DNA of 37,639 bases from Gonium pectorale (Eukaryota; Chlorophyta; Chlorophyceae; Chlamydomonadales; Volvocaceae), in the NCBI GenBank assembly GCA_001584585.1, contig LSYV01000032.1:1107630-1145268 (forward strand), given 5' to 3'. The position numbers were made by a program, and so were the translations under genes. The notes beneath the pieces were generated by a model, which worked only from the letters and a program-made list of their open reading frames with translations, made no database searches and was not told the DNA's origin. Below, piece by piece: positions 11,443 to 32,708 of the stretch. Position 1 is the stretch's first letter. The number at the start of each line of letters is the position of its first letter.

Positions 11443-11475
11443 NNNNNNNNNNNNNNNNNNNNNNNNNNNNNNNNN
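11443..11475. other. Assembly gap (33 N)
   Basis: A run of undetermined bases interrupts the LINE frame. Its true size and content are unknown, so continuity between the two sides is assumed, not shown. Confidence 1.
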
Positions 11476-11496
11476 GACCCGTAGCGCCAAACCTAG

Positions 11497-11534
11497 GTTA
11501 CTATCGGAGGAACGCAGTGATCGTAGATAGTAAC
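11497..11534. repeat. Short perfect inverted repeat
   Basis: GTTACTATC (11497-11505) and GATAGTAAC (11526-11534) can form a 9-bp stem around a 20-base loop, just right of the gap. It could be a terminal or structural element of a transposon, but no element ends are seen. Confidence 0.5.
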
Positions 11535-12129
11535 ATACGTACGGGCTGGCTGTCTATGGCATTGTTGCGCTAGCGAGTGAACAGCAGTCAGCCGCTGACG
11601 TCTGCGTCGTCACCATGCTCACAGCGCAGGAGATGGACGTGGCGGCCGCCGTCCCGCTGGTTAGGCCGCTGTCGGTAGCCCTGTTGACCGCAGCAGCCCC
11701 ATCCGCGGCGCCGACAGCAGCAGCGGCCGAGCCCGGAAGGAAGTATGCAGAAGTCCCGCAGCGAGGTGCCGCTCTGCAGCTAGCTCAAGGTAGGCAAATC
11801 TCGGTCGTCTCGGCGCGGGCCGCCGCGAGACTGCGCGCCAGGTGCTGGCTCCAGCATCCCACCGGGATCTTGAGCACGCTACTGAACGCCCAGCTGCCCG
11901 CGGGGCGAATCCACCAGGGGTCATCATCCGCTACGTCGAGATACAGCTGCGAATCAGGGACCGAATGAAGCCCAAGAGTCAAGCGTGCGCTTGTGATCAT
12001 GTGTGCATGCATGATATCCGAGCGATCAAGGGTCCGAGATAGCAAGGTATGTATGGCAGGCAATGCCAGGTGTTCCAGTCCCGTAGTACCCGTAGTATAC
12101 AAAATTGGGAGGCGTTGGGAGGTAAATAC

Positions 12130-13110
12130 TCCCGTCACATGGGAACCGGACCTTCACACGGAGCGAGACCACACCTACCGGCACACGGGTACCACACCGG
12201 CACACGGAGCGAGACCACACCTACCGGCACACGCACGAAGACCACACCGGCACACAAGGACCGCACTAACCGCACCTGCACGCAGAGTACACACTGGCTA
12301 CACTGGCACACAGGGACTGCACTCGCACACTGAGCACGCGTGCATCGATACACTGCAACCATACGGGTGCACGGGGAACGCAGCATCACACGGAGACCAC
12401 ACTAGTGCACTGGGACCACACTGGTGCACAGGGACCACATTCGCACTACTGGCACGGGGGGAACCCACCAGCACACGGAGACCACATCGGCACATGGAGC
12501 GGGACCACACCGGCACAGGGGGACCGCACTGGCCTAATAAGCGACTGCACTGACCTAGGATACCGCACCGGCACACAGGCACCGCACCGTTACACGGGCA
12601 CCATGCACACCAGCACATGGCGCCGAGAGCCCAGAGAGTTATACACGTGGACCATACCACACACGAGAGTACGGCGTTTGCACACAGGGACCACACCATC
12701 ACACGGGAGTACGGCGTTTGCACACAGGGACCACACCATCACAAGGGAGTACGGCGTTTGCACACAGGGACCACACCATCACACGGGAATGGATGGAATG
12801 GAAATGGTACACAATGGCCCACACCGGCATATGGGGACGGCATTCACAAATGGGGACCGCACTGGTACATGGCGACCACAACGGCACACGGTGACCACAC
12901 CGGCACATGGGGATGGACACGGTAGACTCGGACTGAAACCACCTGCTGGAATTGCGTATGCACAAACGGACTGCACCAGCACACAACGAACTGGACCGGC
13001 ACGCATTCACCGAACTGCTGGTACACGGGGAACGCACTGGCACATGTATGTATGGGGACTACACCCGCACACGGAGAACGTATCGGCCCACGGAGAACGT
13101 CGGACCGGCA
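12130..13110 (+). repeat. Degenerate minisatellite array (CACAGGGACCACAC type)
   Basis: About 1 kb of imperfect units of roughly 18-20 bases built on GGCACACGG-GACCACAC. Several frames on both strands stay open through most of it and give Thr/His/Gly-rich or Cys/Val/Pro-rich pseudo-proteins, which I do not regard as genes. Within it 12667-12786 holds three near-identical 40-bp units. Confidence 0.85.
12667..12786 (+). repeat. Three tandem 40-bp higher-order units
   Basis: Units beginning GAGTACGGCGTTTGCACACA start at 12667, 12707 and 12747 and are almost identical, so they expanded recently compared with the surrounding array. Confidence 0.9.
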
Positions 13111-13435
13111 ACAGATAGATACTCGCTGGGCCGTTGTACCGTATGTGCTACTCTGACCCGGCGGGGCTCGTCCTGAGGCGCACGCACGTTCCTAGTTTAG
13201 GCGCCGCGGCCGGCGGGGACCCACCTACCCGACAGCACATGTACGTGTACTTACAGAGTGCTCGACTACACATACAGGTGGCGAGCGAGAGCGCTCGACC
13301 AGTTGGATCGCCTGCCGTCTAACGAACCGGAAAGCTCGCACCCCACATGTACGCCCGCCGCCGCCCGCCCGCCGCGCACCGTGGGATTGGAAGGCTGACC
13401 CTCTCCCCCCTCTCCCTCTCCCCTCCGTCCCTCAC

Positions 13436-15875
13436 CTGTATCGCGTGTAGAGGAAGCCGTAGCGCTGCTGCATCGTGGGCGTGTCCAGCTGGTCCGCGGT
13501 TGCGCCCCGCACAGGACGGCGAAGGACGCGGTGGGGGCAGCAGGCAGACCAGAAACACCACCACGATGCCGACCATAGGTAGCTGGTGTAAGGCGTAAAA
13601 CCAAGGTCTTGTCTCGTAGTGTGACATCACTCGGATACAGCGTATACGCTTAGGATAAGAGCTACATACCATTGCCAGTAGATAACATACCCTATGGGTA
13701 CCGTGACCAGTGGATGGACAGTGACCGTGGCCTTCACTTGGCCTTCGCTACGGCACGCAGTGGGTAGCAAAGGACTGCATCCCCTTCACTGCTGAGCGAG
13801 GGCAGAATGAGCCCTTAGTGAAGGCCAAGCGAATGGTTTTCCGGGAAAATGAAGGACACCGCATTCCTAGAGTGTGGGCACGTAGCGCGTCAGGTGCACG
13901 CCGCTGTTGCACTCCTGCGCCATGTCTCGGATCCAGTTGCCGTACGGCCAGGTGGCCTGCGGGCGCGTGCATGAGAACTCAAGTAACTTACGAGAGGATC
14001 AGGTCAAAGGGTAGGTGTGTCCTATGAAGCTGCCGTATTCATTTACCGTAGGCTATGTTGTGCGGCTGCTCCCGCGCGGGGGCAGGGCATCAACGTTACT
14101 CGCCGCAATGCTTCACAACATGTTGGAAGTCGTACCGTACTGCATTTACAGCACGTGTAATTCTGAATCCGAATCAGAATTGCCGACCGACCCATGGGTC
14201 ATTGCTGTGCCTAAGAATCACGTGCACGCGACTCAGTTAAGATAGCGGGAAGTTAAGTCTAAGTCCCCGCGCAGTCCAGCAGTCTATTGTAAGCAGCTTC
14301 ACTAAGATAAGAATTTGGACACGTACGGGACTCAGCGCTGAGCACTGCATAAGCCGCCTTAACGGTTGAGCACTCCGCGAGTCCGCAGTGCTTAAGTTGA
14401 CTTAGCGAGCTCCGGGGCCTTGCAAACTTAAGCCGTTACGACGCGTCGCTCCGGGAAGGGCCCGCTCTCGCCGTCGTCCAGCAGGTAGCGCGCGAAGACG
14501 CTGAGCGCGGCCTGCGCCCAGCCTGCTGGATGGGTACAGGAAGGACACCGCAAGCATGAACACGATGCCCATCTGCTGCGCCAGCCCGATCGTCTATCTC
14601 GTCCAGCCGCGTCAGGATTTCCTGTAGGCTGTTGTTTTTTATGGGCCGCGAGACCACCTTCCAGGCGCGGAACTAGTGGGACACGGTGGCGCTCAGACGC
14701 TTCTTGACGCCCAGGTACGTCACAGTGGAGGAGGCGCGCCGGACGTCCGTGTTGCCGCTGTGTGTGATGGCCAGCGTGTGGCCGTACAGCTGGAATGGCG
14801 AGATGCCCAGCAGCACGTGGCGGCTCTCGAGACCAGGAGTGCCGGCGGCGGCAAGCAACGCGGCCAACCTACCCCCGCCGTCGTTGGAGACCGTGGAGAG
14901 GGTTATGGCGCTGCGCGCGCAGCCCCGCAAACCGCCGCCGTCGCGGCCGTTCATCGGGTTCTCGTGCCAGTCGGTGGCGCCGCTGCGTGCCGTTGGCGGC
15001 GCGCGGCGTCGGCGGTAGGGGGCCGGCGGTGGCGATCACGGAGACCTCAGCGGCTTCAGCGGTGGCGGCCGTGACGGAGGTGGTCGCTGACAGGGCTTCT
15101 TGCTCCAGGTTGACCCTGCGCCTAGAGCCGCGGGAGCTCTGGGGCCTCCAACAAAATAAGTCTGTGAGTTGGGGGGAAGACCATTGGGTTGGAGGGCGGT
15201 CTGGAGGGAAGCCTGGGGCGCAGGCCTTTCCTCTCCGAGGAAGACTGAGAGGCGTCGGAACTGGGACTGGAAAGGGCTTACTGCGTCAGCTTGCGAGCCT
15301 TCCTCCACCCCGTCAGATGCATGCGCGGTACGTGGGATAGATGCGGCGGACGGCAGGCGCGACGGAGGCTCAGCGCGACGGATGCTCAGCGTGAGGAGAT
15401 AGACGGTTAACGGACGGAACCGATGATGGATGGATTGCCGTATTGGTGGCATCGGGCTGGCTTACTTGCAGACGGGAATGTGATCCGGGATGGATTGGGC
15501 GTGGGTCTGATGAGCATGGGCGTGCGGCCCAATGCGATACCCTCAGACGATCGACTAGCTGCTCGCGCGCGTCGCGACCCACTTCCCGTTCCTCATGACC
15601 CCCGCCCGCCCGCCCGCACCTCCCGCCTGCTGCCCCTTGAGCTCCGCCCGCAGCGCACCTCGCGGCCCAGATGTCGAGGCTCGCCGCCACCACGACGCAG
15701 GGCGCCAGCAGCACCCCGGACAGCTGCGCCAGCGCCTGGCCGTCTCTGGCCTGGCGCGGCACGAAGCAGCTGTAGGAGAAGTCGACGGTGCTCTCGGCGC
15801 CCGTGACGGCGCTAGCGGCCGCCTGCAGCTTGGTGACCGAGTCTGGGTACGGCACCGGCAGGCGCGTTGGGTCAG
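13436..15875 (-). pseudogene. Decayed multi-pass membrane-protein gene (algal YPS/RYGFLY family)
   Basis: Coding-like segments read in order on the minus strand. Exon 15875-15659 contains VDFSYSCFVPRQ and a hydrophobic helix VLLAPCVVVAASLDIWAAR before a GTGCGC donor. 14954-14430 contains FRAWKVVSRPIKNNS, MGIVFMLAVSFLYPSSR and ALSVFARYLLDDG. Exon 13956-13882 contains TWPYGNWIRDMAQEC. Exon 13582-13436 contains PMVGIVVVFLVCLL and MQQRYGFLYTRYR before a GTGAGG donor. From memory, this motif order matches a large chlorophyte family of surface proteins with a multi-pass C-terminal domain; I cannot confirm it. An in-frame TAG (14673-14675) and at least three one-base frame changes (near 14597, 14522 and a G run at 13533-13537) argue for a pseudogene or local assembly errors. 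Upstream exons beyond 15875 were not recognised. Confidence 0.5.
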
Positions 15876-17483
15876 CTGACGGGCCACCCCTATCCGACAA
15901 AGACTGGGATGCGAGGGGTTCCCGTCGGTGTCGAATTGCAAGCCTTGCCGCCGGCTGGTGAAGGGGCGCCCGGTTGGATAGATTCACTACTGGATGCGTT
16001 ACGACTTCATAGATTCACACGACGCGTCCGACTGTGCTACCATGAGTCAGCTCAGCCGGCTCACTCCGTCGCACACGACGGGCGGGAGCTCCTGCGTGGA
16101 TCATGGCTGCCCTGGGGCACTGGTGCACGGGGCCCCCCGCCCGACGCCCGCCCGCCGGTCTTGCTCGCGCAATCGTCCGCACCTTGAGGAAGTCCGATGG
16201 CGACGTCTGCTGATCGTCCCTCTCCCCCGAACACGTACGGATATGTGCAGGCGACTCAGGCGCCGCACGGAAACGCTTCGATTCATCACGGATGTCGAGC
16301 TGCAAGGGCCGAAACCCAACGGCTCCTAACTAACCGGCAACTTAACGGCTCTTCAGTGCGAGCCACGCCATATGGCAATCACATCTGCTGACGCCGCTGG
16401 TGCGAAAGCAGCACGGACCGCCGGCCCTGGTCAATTACTGCAGCACTGACTGGTCCTGGTTTTTGAAAGGGGGTTGCAGTGGGCAGCTAGAGGCGATCTG
16501 TGGAGGAGTGAAAGGCAGATAACAAAGGGCGGGCAGGGGCTATAGACAAGGGGAAGGGAGGACCGGGTGGGACAGCTGCGGGAACTGCAAACCCAGCCGC
16601 TCAGCAAGGTTACATTCTGCGGTCGGGTTCTCCTACTGATGGGCGGGTGGGCAGGTGGGCGCGTGCCGTACAATGCAACAGTTGCGTAGTATGGCCGTTG
16701 CAACCTAACCCCTCCAGCCTCTTTATCATTTATCCCCGCACAGACTTCAGCGACCAAAGCCCCATCCGCTCAGCGAGGCCACTAACGTAGCCCCCTTCAT
16801 TCTCTTCTTGCTGCTCCAGCGCCCCCATCCACGCCCAGCCAACTTCCTCCGCCTCCCGGACTCCAGCGACGCATGCGCTGCACAAGCATCCCGGGAGACC
16901 GTCAGTCTATTCGTCTCTCGGCCCCGTCTTTGGGAGGAAGCGTCCAACGAGCAGCCGCCCTGCCGCCAGCAGCCCACCTTCGGCAGTCCACCTGATAATG
17001 CCTGTGGGCCATGCGTCCATGCCCCCGTTCTCACCTACCTCTACCCAAGCCTCCCGTGACCCTTCCTTCCCGGGAGTACGCCCTGGGAGTACCGGGAGCA
17101 AGTCCATGAGCTCTCCTAACCAAGGAGTGCACCTTAGGCCGCGCGCCTGTCCGCTCCACGTGCGTGCGTGCTTGCATGCGCCGCCGAACGGACCGAACGG
17201 ACAGCTGTCGGCGGGAACGCAGCGGCCACGCTCAGTTCACGTTGCATGCGGGTCTGGCGGATGGGGCAGATGGGTAATGGGCGGATGGCTGGAGCCCAAC
17301 CACGCACGATGGCCGTGGGGAAGTTGGGGAGGGTGGGCTGCGTGCTGGATATGGAGCGGACGGGCATACATCAACCGTACGTGCAGCTCCAGCAGGGCAT
17401 GTATGGCCAGCAGGCGGCGGGAGAGGCAGGCGCAGATACGGGAAGAAAGTAGGCTCGCTCGGCAGAGCTGGCAAGGAGGAGCC
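15876..17483. other. No gene recognised upstream of gene C
   Basis: GC-rich sequence with several open frames on both strands but no motif or splice structure I can support. It may hold the lost 5' part of the minus-strand pseudogene. Confidence 0.4.
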
Positions 17484-17606
17484 AAAGCCCTGCCGCTCTC
17501 AAGCGGCGAGTTTGACACAGGCCTACCTATAACCTTTAACCGCCGGGATTGATTGGTATAGGGAGGCCTGAGTCAAACTTGTCGCCCGATAGTAGTGGCA
17601 CTGCTC
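17484..17606. repeat. Long imperfect inverted repeat upstream of gene C
   Basis: Arms of roughly 50 bp, 17484-17534 and 17554-17606, are reverse complements with scattered mismatches around the core GTTTGACACAGGCCTACCTATA and its partner. About 20 bases separate them. The hairpin ends about 290 bp before the gene C start codon. It could be a small MITE-like element or a foldback in the 5' flank; no target duplication was identified. Confidence 0.65.
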
Positions 17607-17893
17607 GCAAGAAATTGACTCGCTCGATCACAATATTATTCCTATTCGCAGTAGAGAGTGCAACGGCGGAAGGTTTGCAGGGAGATAGCCTGGACTGGCA
17701 AGCTGCCGTACGGGCCCCCCTGTGTGGACCCGGAAGCCAGAAACATGTAAGACCTGCAAGGACAAGTAGTGCATTTCCCAGAAGTCGAAGTACGCAGTAC
17801 ACTTGGAAAGCAAGGACGCCGTTCCGTAACGTGTGAGCATAGGAGCCTAATTTCGAAATAGTTTTTGGGCACGTTAAACAATTACTTCCAATA

Positions 17894-29725
<11,832 letters not shown>

Positions 29726-32083
29726 ATCTACGTGTGCCTCTAAGTGGTTCTAGTGATGTGCTGCCGGCCGGGGGCATCCACGAAACCTTTGAAGCGTCAG
29801 GAGCTCGCTCCTGCCCTTATCTGATAAATGACAGCGCGTTCATGTGCTGGCGGGGCATGCATTTATATGGGTCGCTGCACATGCTGTATGTTGATTGGGG
29901 ACAACTAACTTTGATAGGGGCGACCATAAGACATTCGCATGTCGTTGTGATGCGTGGATGCGTAGCGGCGGGGGGGAAGGGCCACTAGCATTACTACCGA
30001 AGCGTCGTGCGTGGATCAAGGGTCTGCGAGGTCGTGGACCGAGGCCCCAATGGGTCTTTGCGCGGACGTTAAGAGAGGGATCGTTACGCAAAGTCGGAAG
30101 CCAGGGGACAAGCAAGGTGCCGACCGTGGATGGGTCTAGGGTCGCGGAGCTTCGGGGGCGGGAGGGCATACCACTTCGACCCAGGGGCTACGGCTGTATG
30201 TATGTAGATCCATACGCCACAGGGTTACGAGGGGAGGGGCCGAGGGTTTGGGGGCCTGATAGATGTGGCGGGGGAGGCTAAGTGCGTGAATAGCCAACTA
30301 CGTCGACACCTTGTTACACAAACGCCGTGGAACAATGGGCTTTGGAGTTGGGTTTAAAGCCGCCAGTGGCTGAGGGCTCGGTCGTCGTTGGCATATGGTG
30401 CTTATCACCTGCCCAAACCCAGATGGCAAAAGGGTCGGGGAGCGAGACGGTGGGACACCACTACTGCAACTATTGCAACACTAGGGAGTGGCAAGGATCC
30501 AGCTCAGCGGCGGAATTGGGAGCTTGCCAGGCCGCTACCGTTCAGCTACCAGGGCGCGCCCGGACGAAACCATGTTAAGTTGCAAGCTTTGCCGGCGTTG
30601 AATTGGTGCCGTGATGTAGTACCGTCGTGCCTGTGTTTGTGCTGGTTCCAGAGCTTGTACGCCGGCATGGGGTATGCCTGCTGGTCGCGCTCTCTCTCTC
30701 TTACTTCTCTCTTCGCTATCTCCCTCTGGCTCATAAATCCACCCACCTGGCTTTGATATAGGGATACCATGTAACGTTACAATGGCCTCGTGGCGCTCCG
30801 GTACCCTCGACATGTAGTGGTCCTCGGTTCGCTCGCTTCTAGTGCGCTCTGGCAGCAAGGTCGTCATTCTGAGGTTCCCCGTGATGACAGGGTTGTTGTC
30901 CTGCTGCCCTCGTTTGCCCGGATGGACCTATCGCGTACGACAGCTTTTTCGTCCAGCCGAACAAATCGCCCCGATGGAATATAGTCAGGCTGCTGGCCAG
31001 CTGGGAGCCGCGCATCCGGCATGGTGCTACAAATACAGGTTCCCGCGGCACAGGCACTGTTGCAGAGGACCGGGCAGCGCAGACGACGGTGACTGCGGTT
31101 GCTTGGTTGGGTGGTATCATGCGATTCGAACCCGCCTCCTCCCGCCAACAGGGGCGGTGCTTTACCAGTTAAGCTACACTGGCGTTGGGTGGTTGGGTGG
31201 TTGGGTGGTATCATACGTGCGACGGCTGACGAGCAGGACTGGATTGCGCGGTGATGGCGACGCGGGGCTTGGTGACGCATGCAGCTTGGGGCATACATGG
31301 TAGGTGCAAAATAGGAAAGCGCGGGGGGCAGCAGCGGTGCGGTGGGAGGCCCGGCGGCGGGCGGCATGCATGGGCAACGGCGGTGATGAGGGACTGGGTC
31401 TAACAGCAGGTGACCTCGCTCGGTGCAGGGTCTGTATGTTGGCAGCACGAGCAAAGGCGGTGCAATGCTGGGCCGCGACGACGGCGGCATGTATGTATGG
31501 GGTTGATGAGCGGCTTTCGTCGCACGCACGCGCGGCAATTGGCTGGGCGGCGAATGAAAGAATGCATGAGGAGAGTGGCTGGATGCATGGGCCCAGAGGA
31601 CGGTGGATGGCGGGGGTGGCGACGCGGGGCTGGGCAGCCCAGGCAACAGGGGTGCGAGACTGGATGCTTCCGATGAACGAGGCAAGTAAAATCAGGCCGA
31701 CGCAGGTGGCCGTAGCGCACGGCTGGGCAGAAACGGCGACAACGGCGCGGTGCTGAATGCCTCAAGCAACAGCTGCTGGGATCAAGTGGCCTGGCACCTC
31801 AGGTAGCCGCAGCGCAGCGCAGGGCAGCAGCGAGGCACGGGTGATGGCGGTTATTAGGGGCTTGGTGACTCAGGCGAAGGTGCCGGGAGGCTTCATATAT
31901 GCGCATGCGGTCAGTGCTGCTAGTCTGTGGCACGCCTCGCTTGGCCAGCAGGGGATGCCTCGCACGTACGCAGGATTCCAGGTGTATATGTCGGGGTAGG
32001 CGGCAAGCAGGTGGGCCAGCCCTAGATAGCAGGCGGATGCAACGCGTGCAGGATGGATGAAGGGAGTGGGGCGCATGGTATGA
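29726..32083. other. Intergenic region after gene C
   Basis: No gene recognised. It is GC-rich with repeated GGCTGGGC and GGCGACGCGGGGCT words from 31250 to 31800, and contains the tRNA-like insertion at 31121-31198. The 273-codon minus-strand frame 31685-30864 reads straight through that insertion, so I do not call it a gene. Confidence 0.5.
31105..31214 (-). mobile_element. tRNA-like SINE or tRNA-derived insertion with 16-bp flanking direct repeats
   Basis: The 78-bp insert (31121-31198) read on the minus strand has a pol III A-box-like TAGCTTAACTGG (31166-31177) and a B-box-like GGGTTCGAATC (31123-31133) about 30 bases apart. It is flanked by perfect copies of GGTTGGGTGGTATCAT at 31105-31120 and 31199-31214. 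I could not fold a 7-bp acceptor stem or a normal anticodon arm, so it is not a functional tRNA gene. A tRNA-derived retroposon is the best reading; expansion of the local GGTTGGGT repeat could also create the flanks. Confidence 0.55.
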
Positions 32084-32393
32084 GTGTCACGCCGTGTTAC
32101 CGCTTCACTGCTGGGTACCGGTAAGACGAATAATGCCCCGGCAAGCAATCAGCTCGCCGATTACAAAGGCAAGGCTCAGGCTGCTGCCAACACCTACTGC
32201 ACGTACGGTTGGGATGACGCAAAGGCCCAACGGCTCGGTGGCCTCGCTTAGGATGGAACTGCTTTTGAACAGGGATTCGGAAGGTCCCTCCTGGACTCAA
32301 CCGAGAGACAACAAACATCAGAGCGGATCTATCTGATGCTTTACTCGGTTGCCGACAGTGTGCAAGATGCCTGCCATACGTTTCCGCTCCTTT
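32084..32393 (+). pseudogene. Orphan coding-like segment
   Basis: One frame looks protein-like on both sides of an in-frame TAG (32249-32251): before it NQLADYKGKAQAAANTY and CTYGWDDAKAQRLGG, after it AFEQGFGRSLLDSTERQQ and IYLMLYSVADSVQDACHTF. The second part is also framed by an acceptor (CGCTTAG at 32251) and a strong donor (TTT|GTAAGT at 32394), so it may be a lone exon. The family is not recognised and no partners were found. Confidence 0.3.
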
Positions 32394-32591
32394 GTAAGTT
32401 ATCTAGCTTTGTTTACGACGACCCCAGGATGGAATCTTACCAAGATATTGATTAATCATTAGCCCTTATACTATACTGTTTATAGGCATACATCAAACGG
32501 TGCATTGCCTATACGTGCGTGCAGCATGCACCAACATACATACACACACGCCTGGTCAAGCCACCCACTACAATCAACCAACAGAGACTCA

Positions 32592-32596
32592 TTACA
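32592..32596 (-). terminator. Polyadenylation signal TGTAA for gene B
   Basis: TGTAA on the minus strand, 113 bases past the gene B stop codon. TGTAA is the usual polyadenylation signal of chlamydomonadalean nuclear genes. Confidence 0.55.
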
Positions 32597-32708
32597 AAGC
32601 CTGTATGCAAACATGAAACGGCACCAAATGTACTTGGCGTCGGGGGCCCAGCATTCTTGTTGCCCCTCAATCTACATGAACAGCCGAGCATGGAATCGAA
32701 TCCGCATC

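Noticed and set aside
12405..13118. 237-codon Thr/His/Gly-rich protein
   Set aside because: It is a translation of the minisatellite array; the opposite strand is also open.
14500..14600. ABC transporter (ABCA type) from the MGIVFMLAVSFLYPSSR helix
   Set aside because: The neighbouring motifs (ALSVFARYLLDDG, NWIRDMAQEC, RYGFLYTRYR) do not fit ABCA; no Walker or signature motif is present.
31121..31198. Functional tRNA gene on the minus strand
   Set aside because: A- and B-box-like motifs are present, but no acceptor stem or seven-base anticodon loop with a sound stem could be drawn.
30864..31685. Minus-strand 273-codon frame
   Set aside because: It runs through the tRNA-like insert and a GGTTGGGT repeat, has no recognisable domain and no supporting context.
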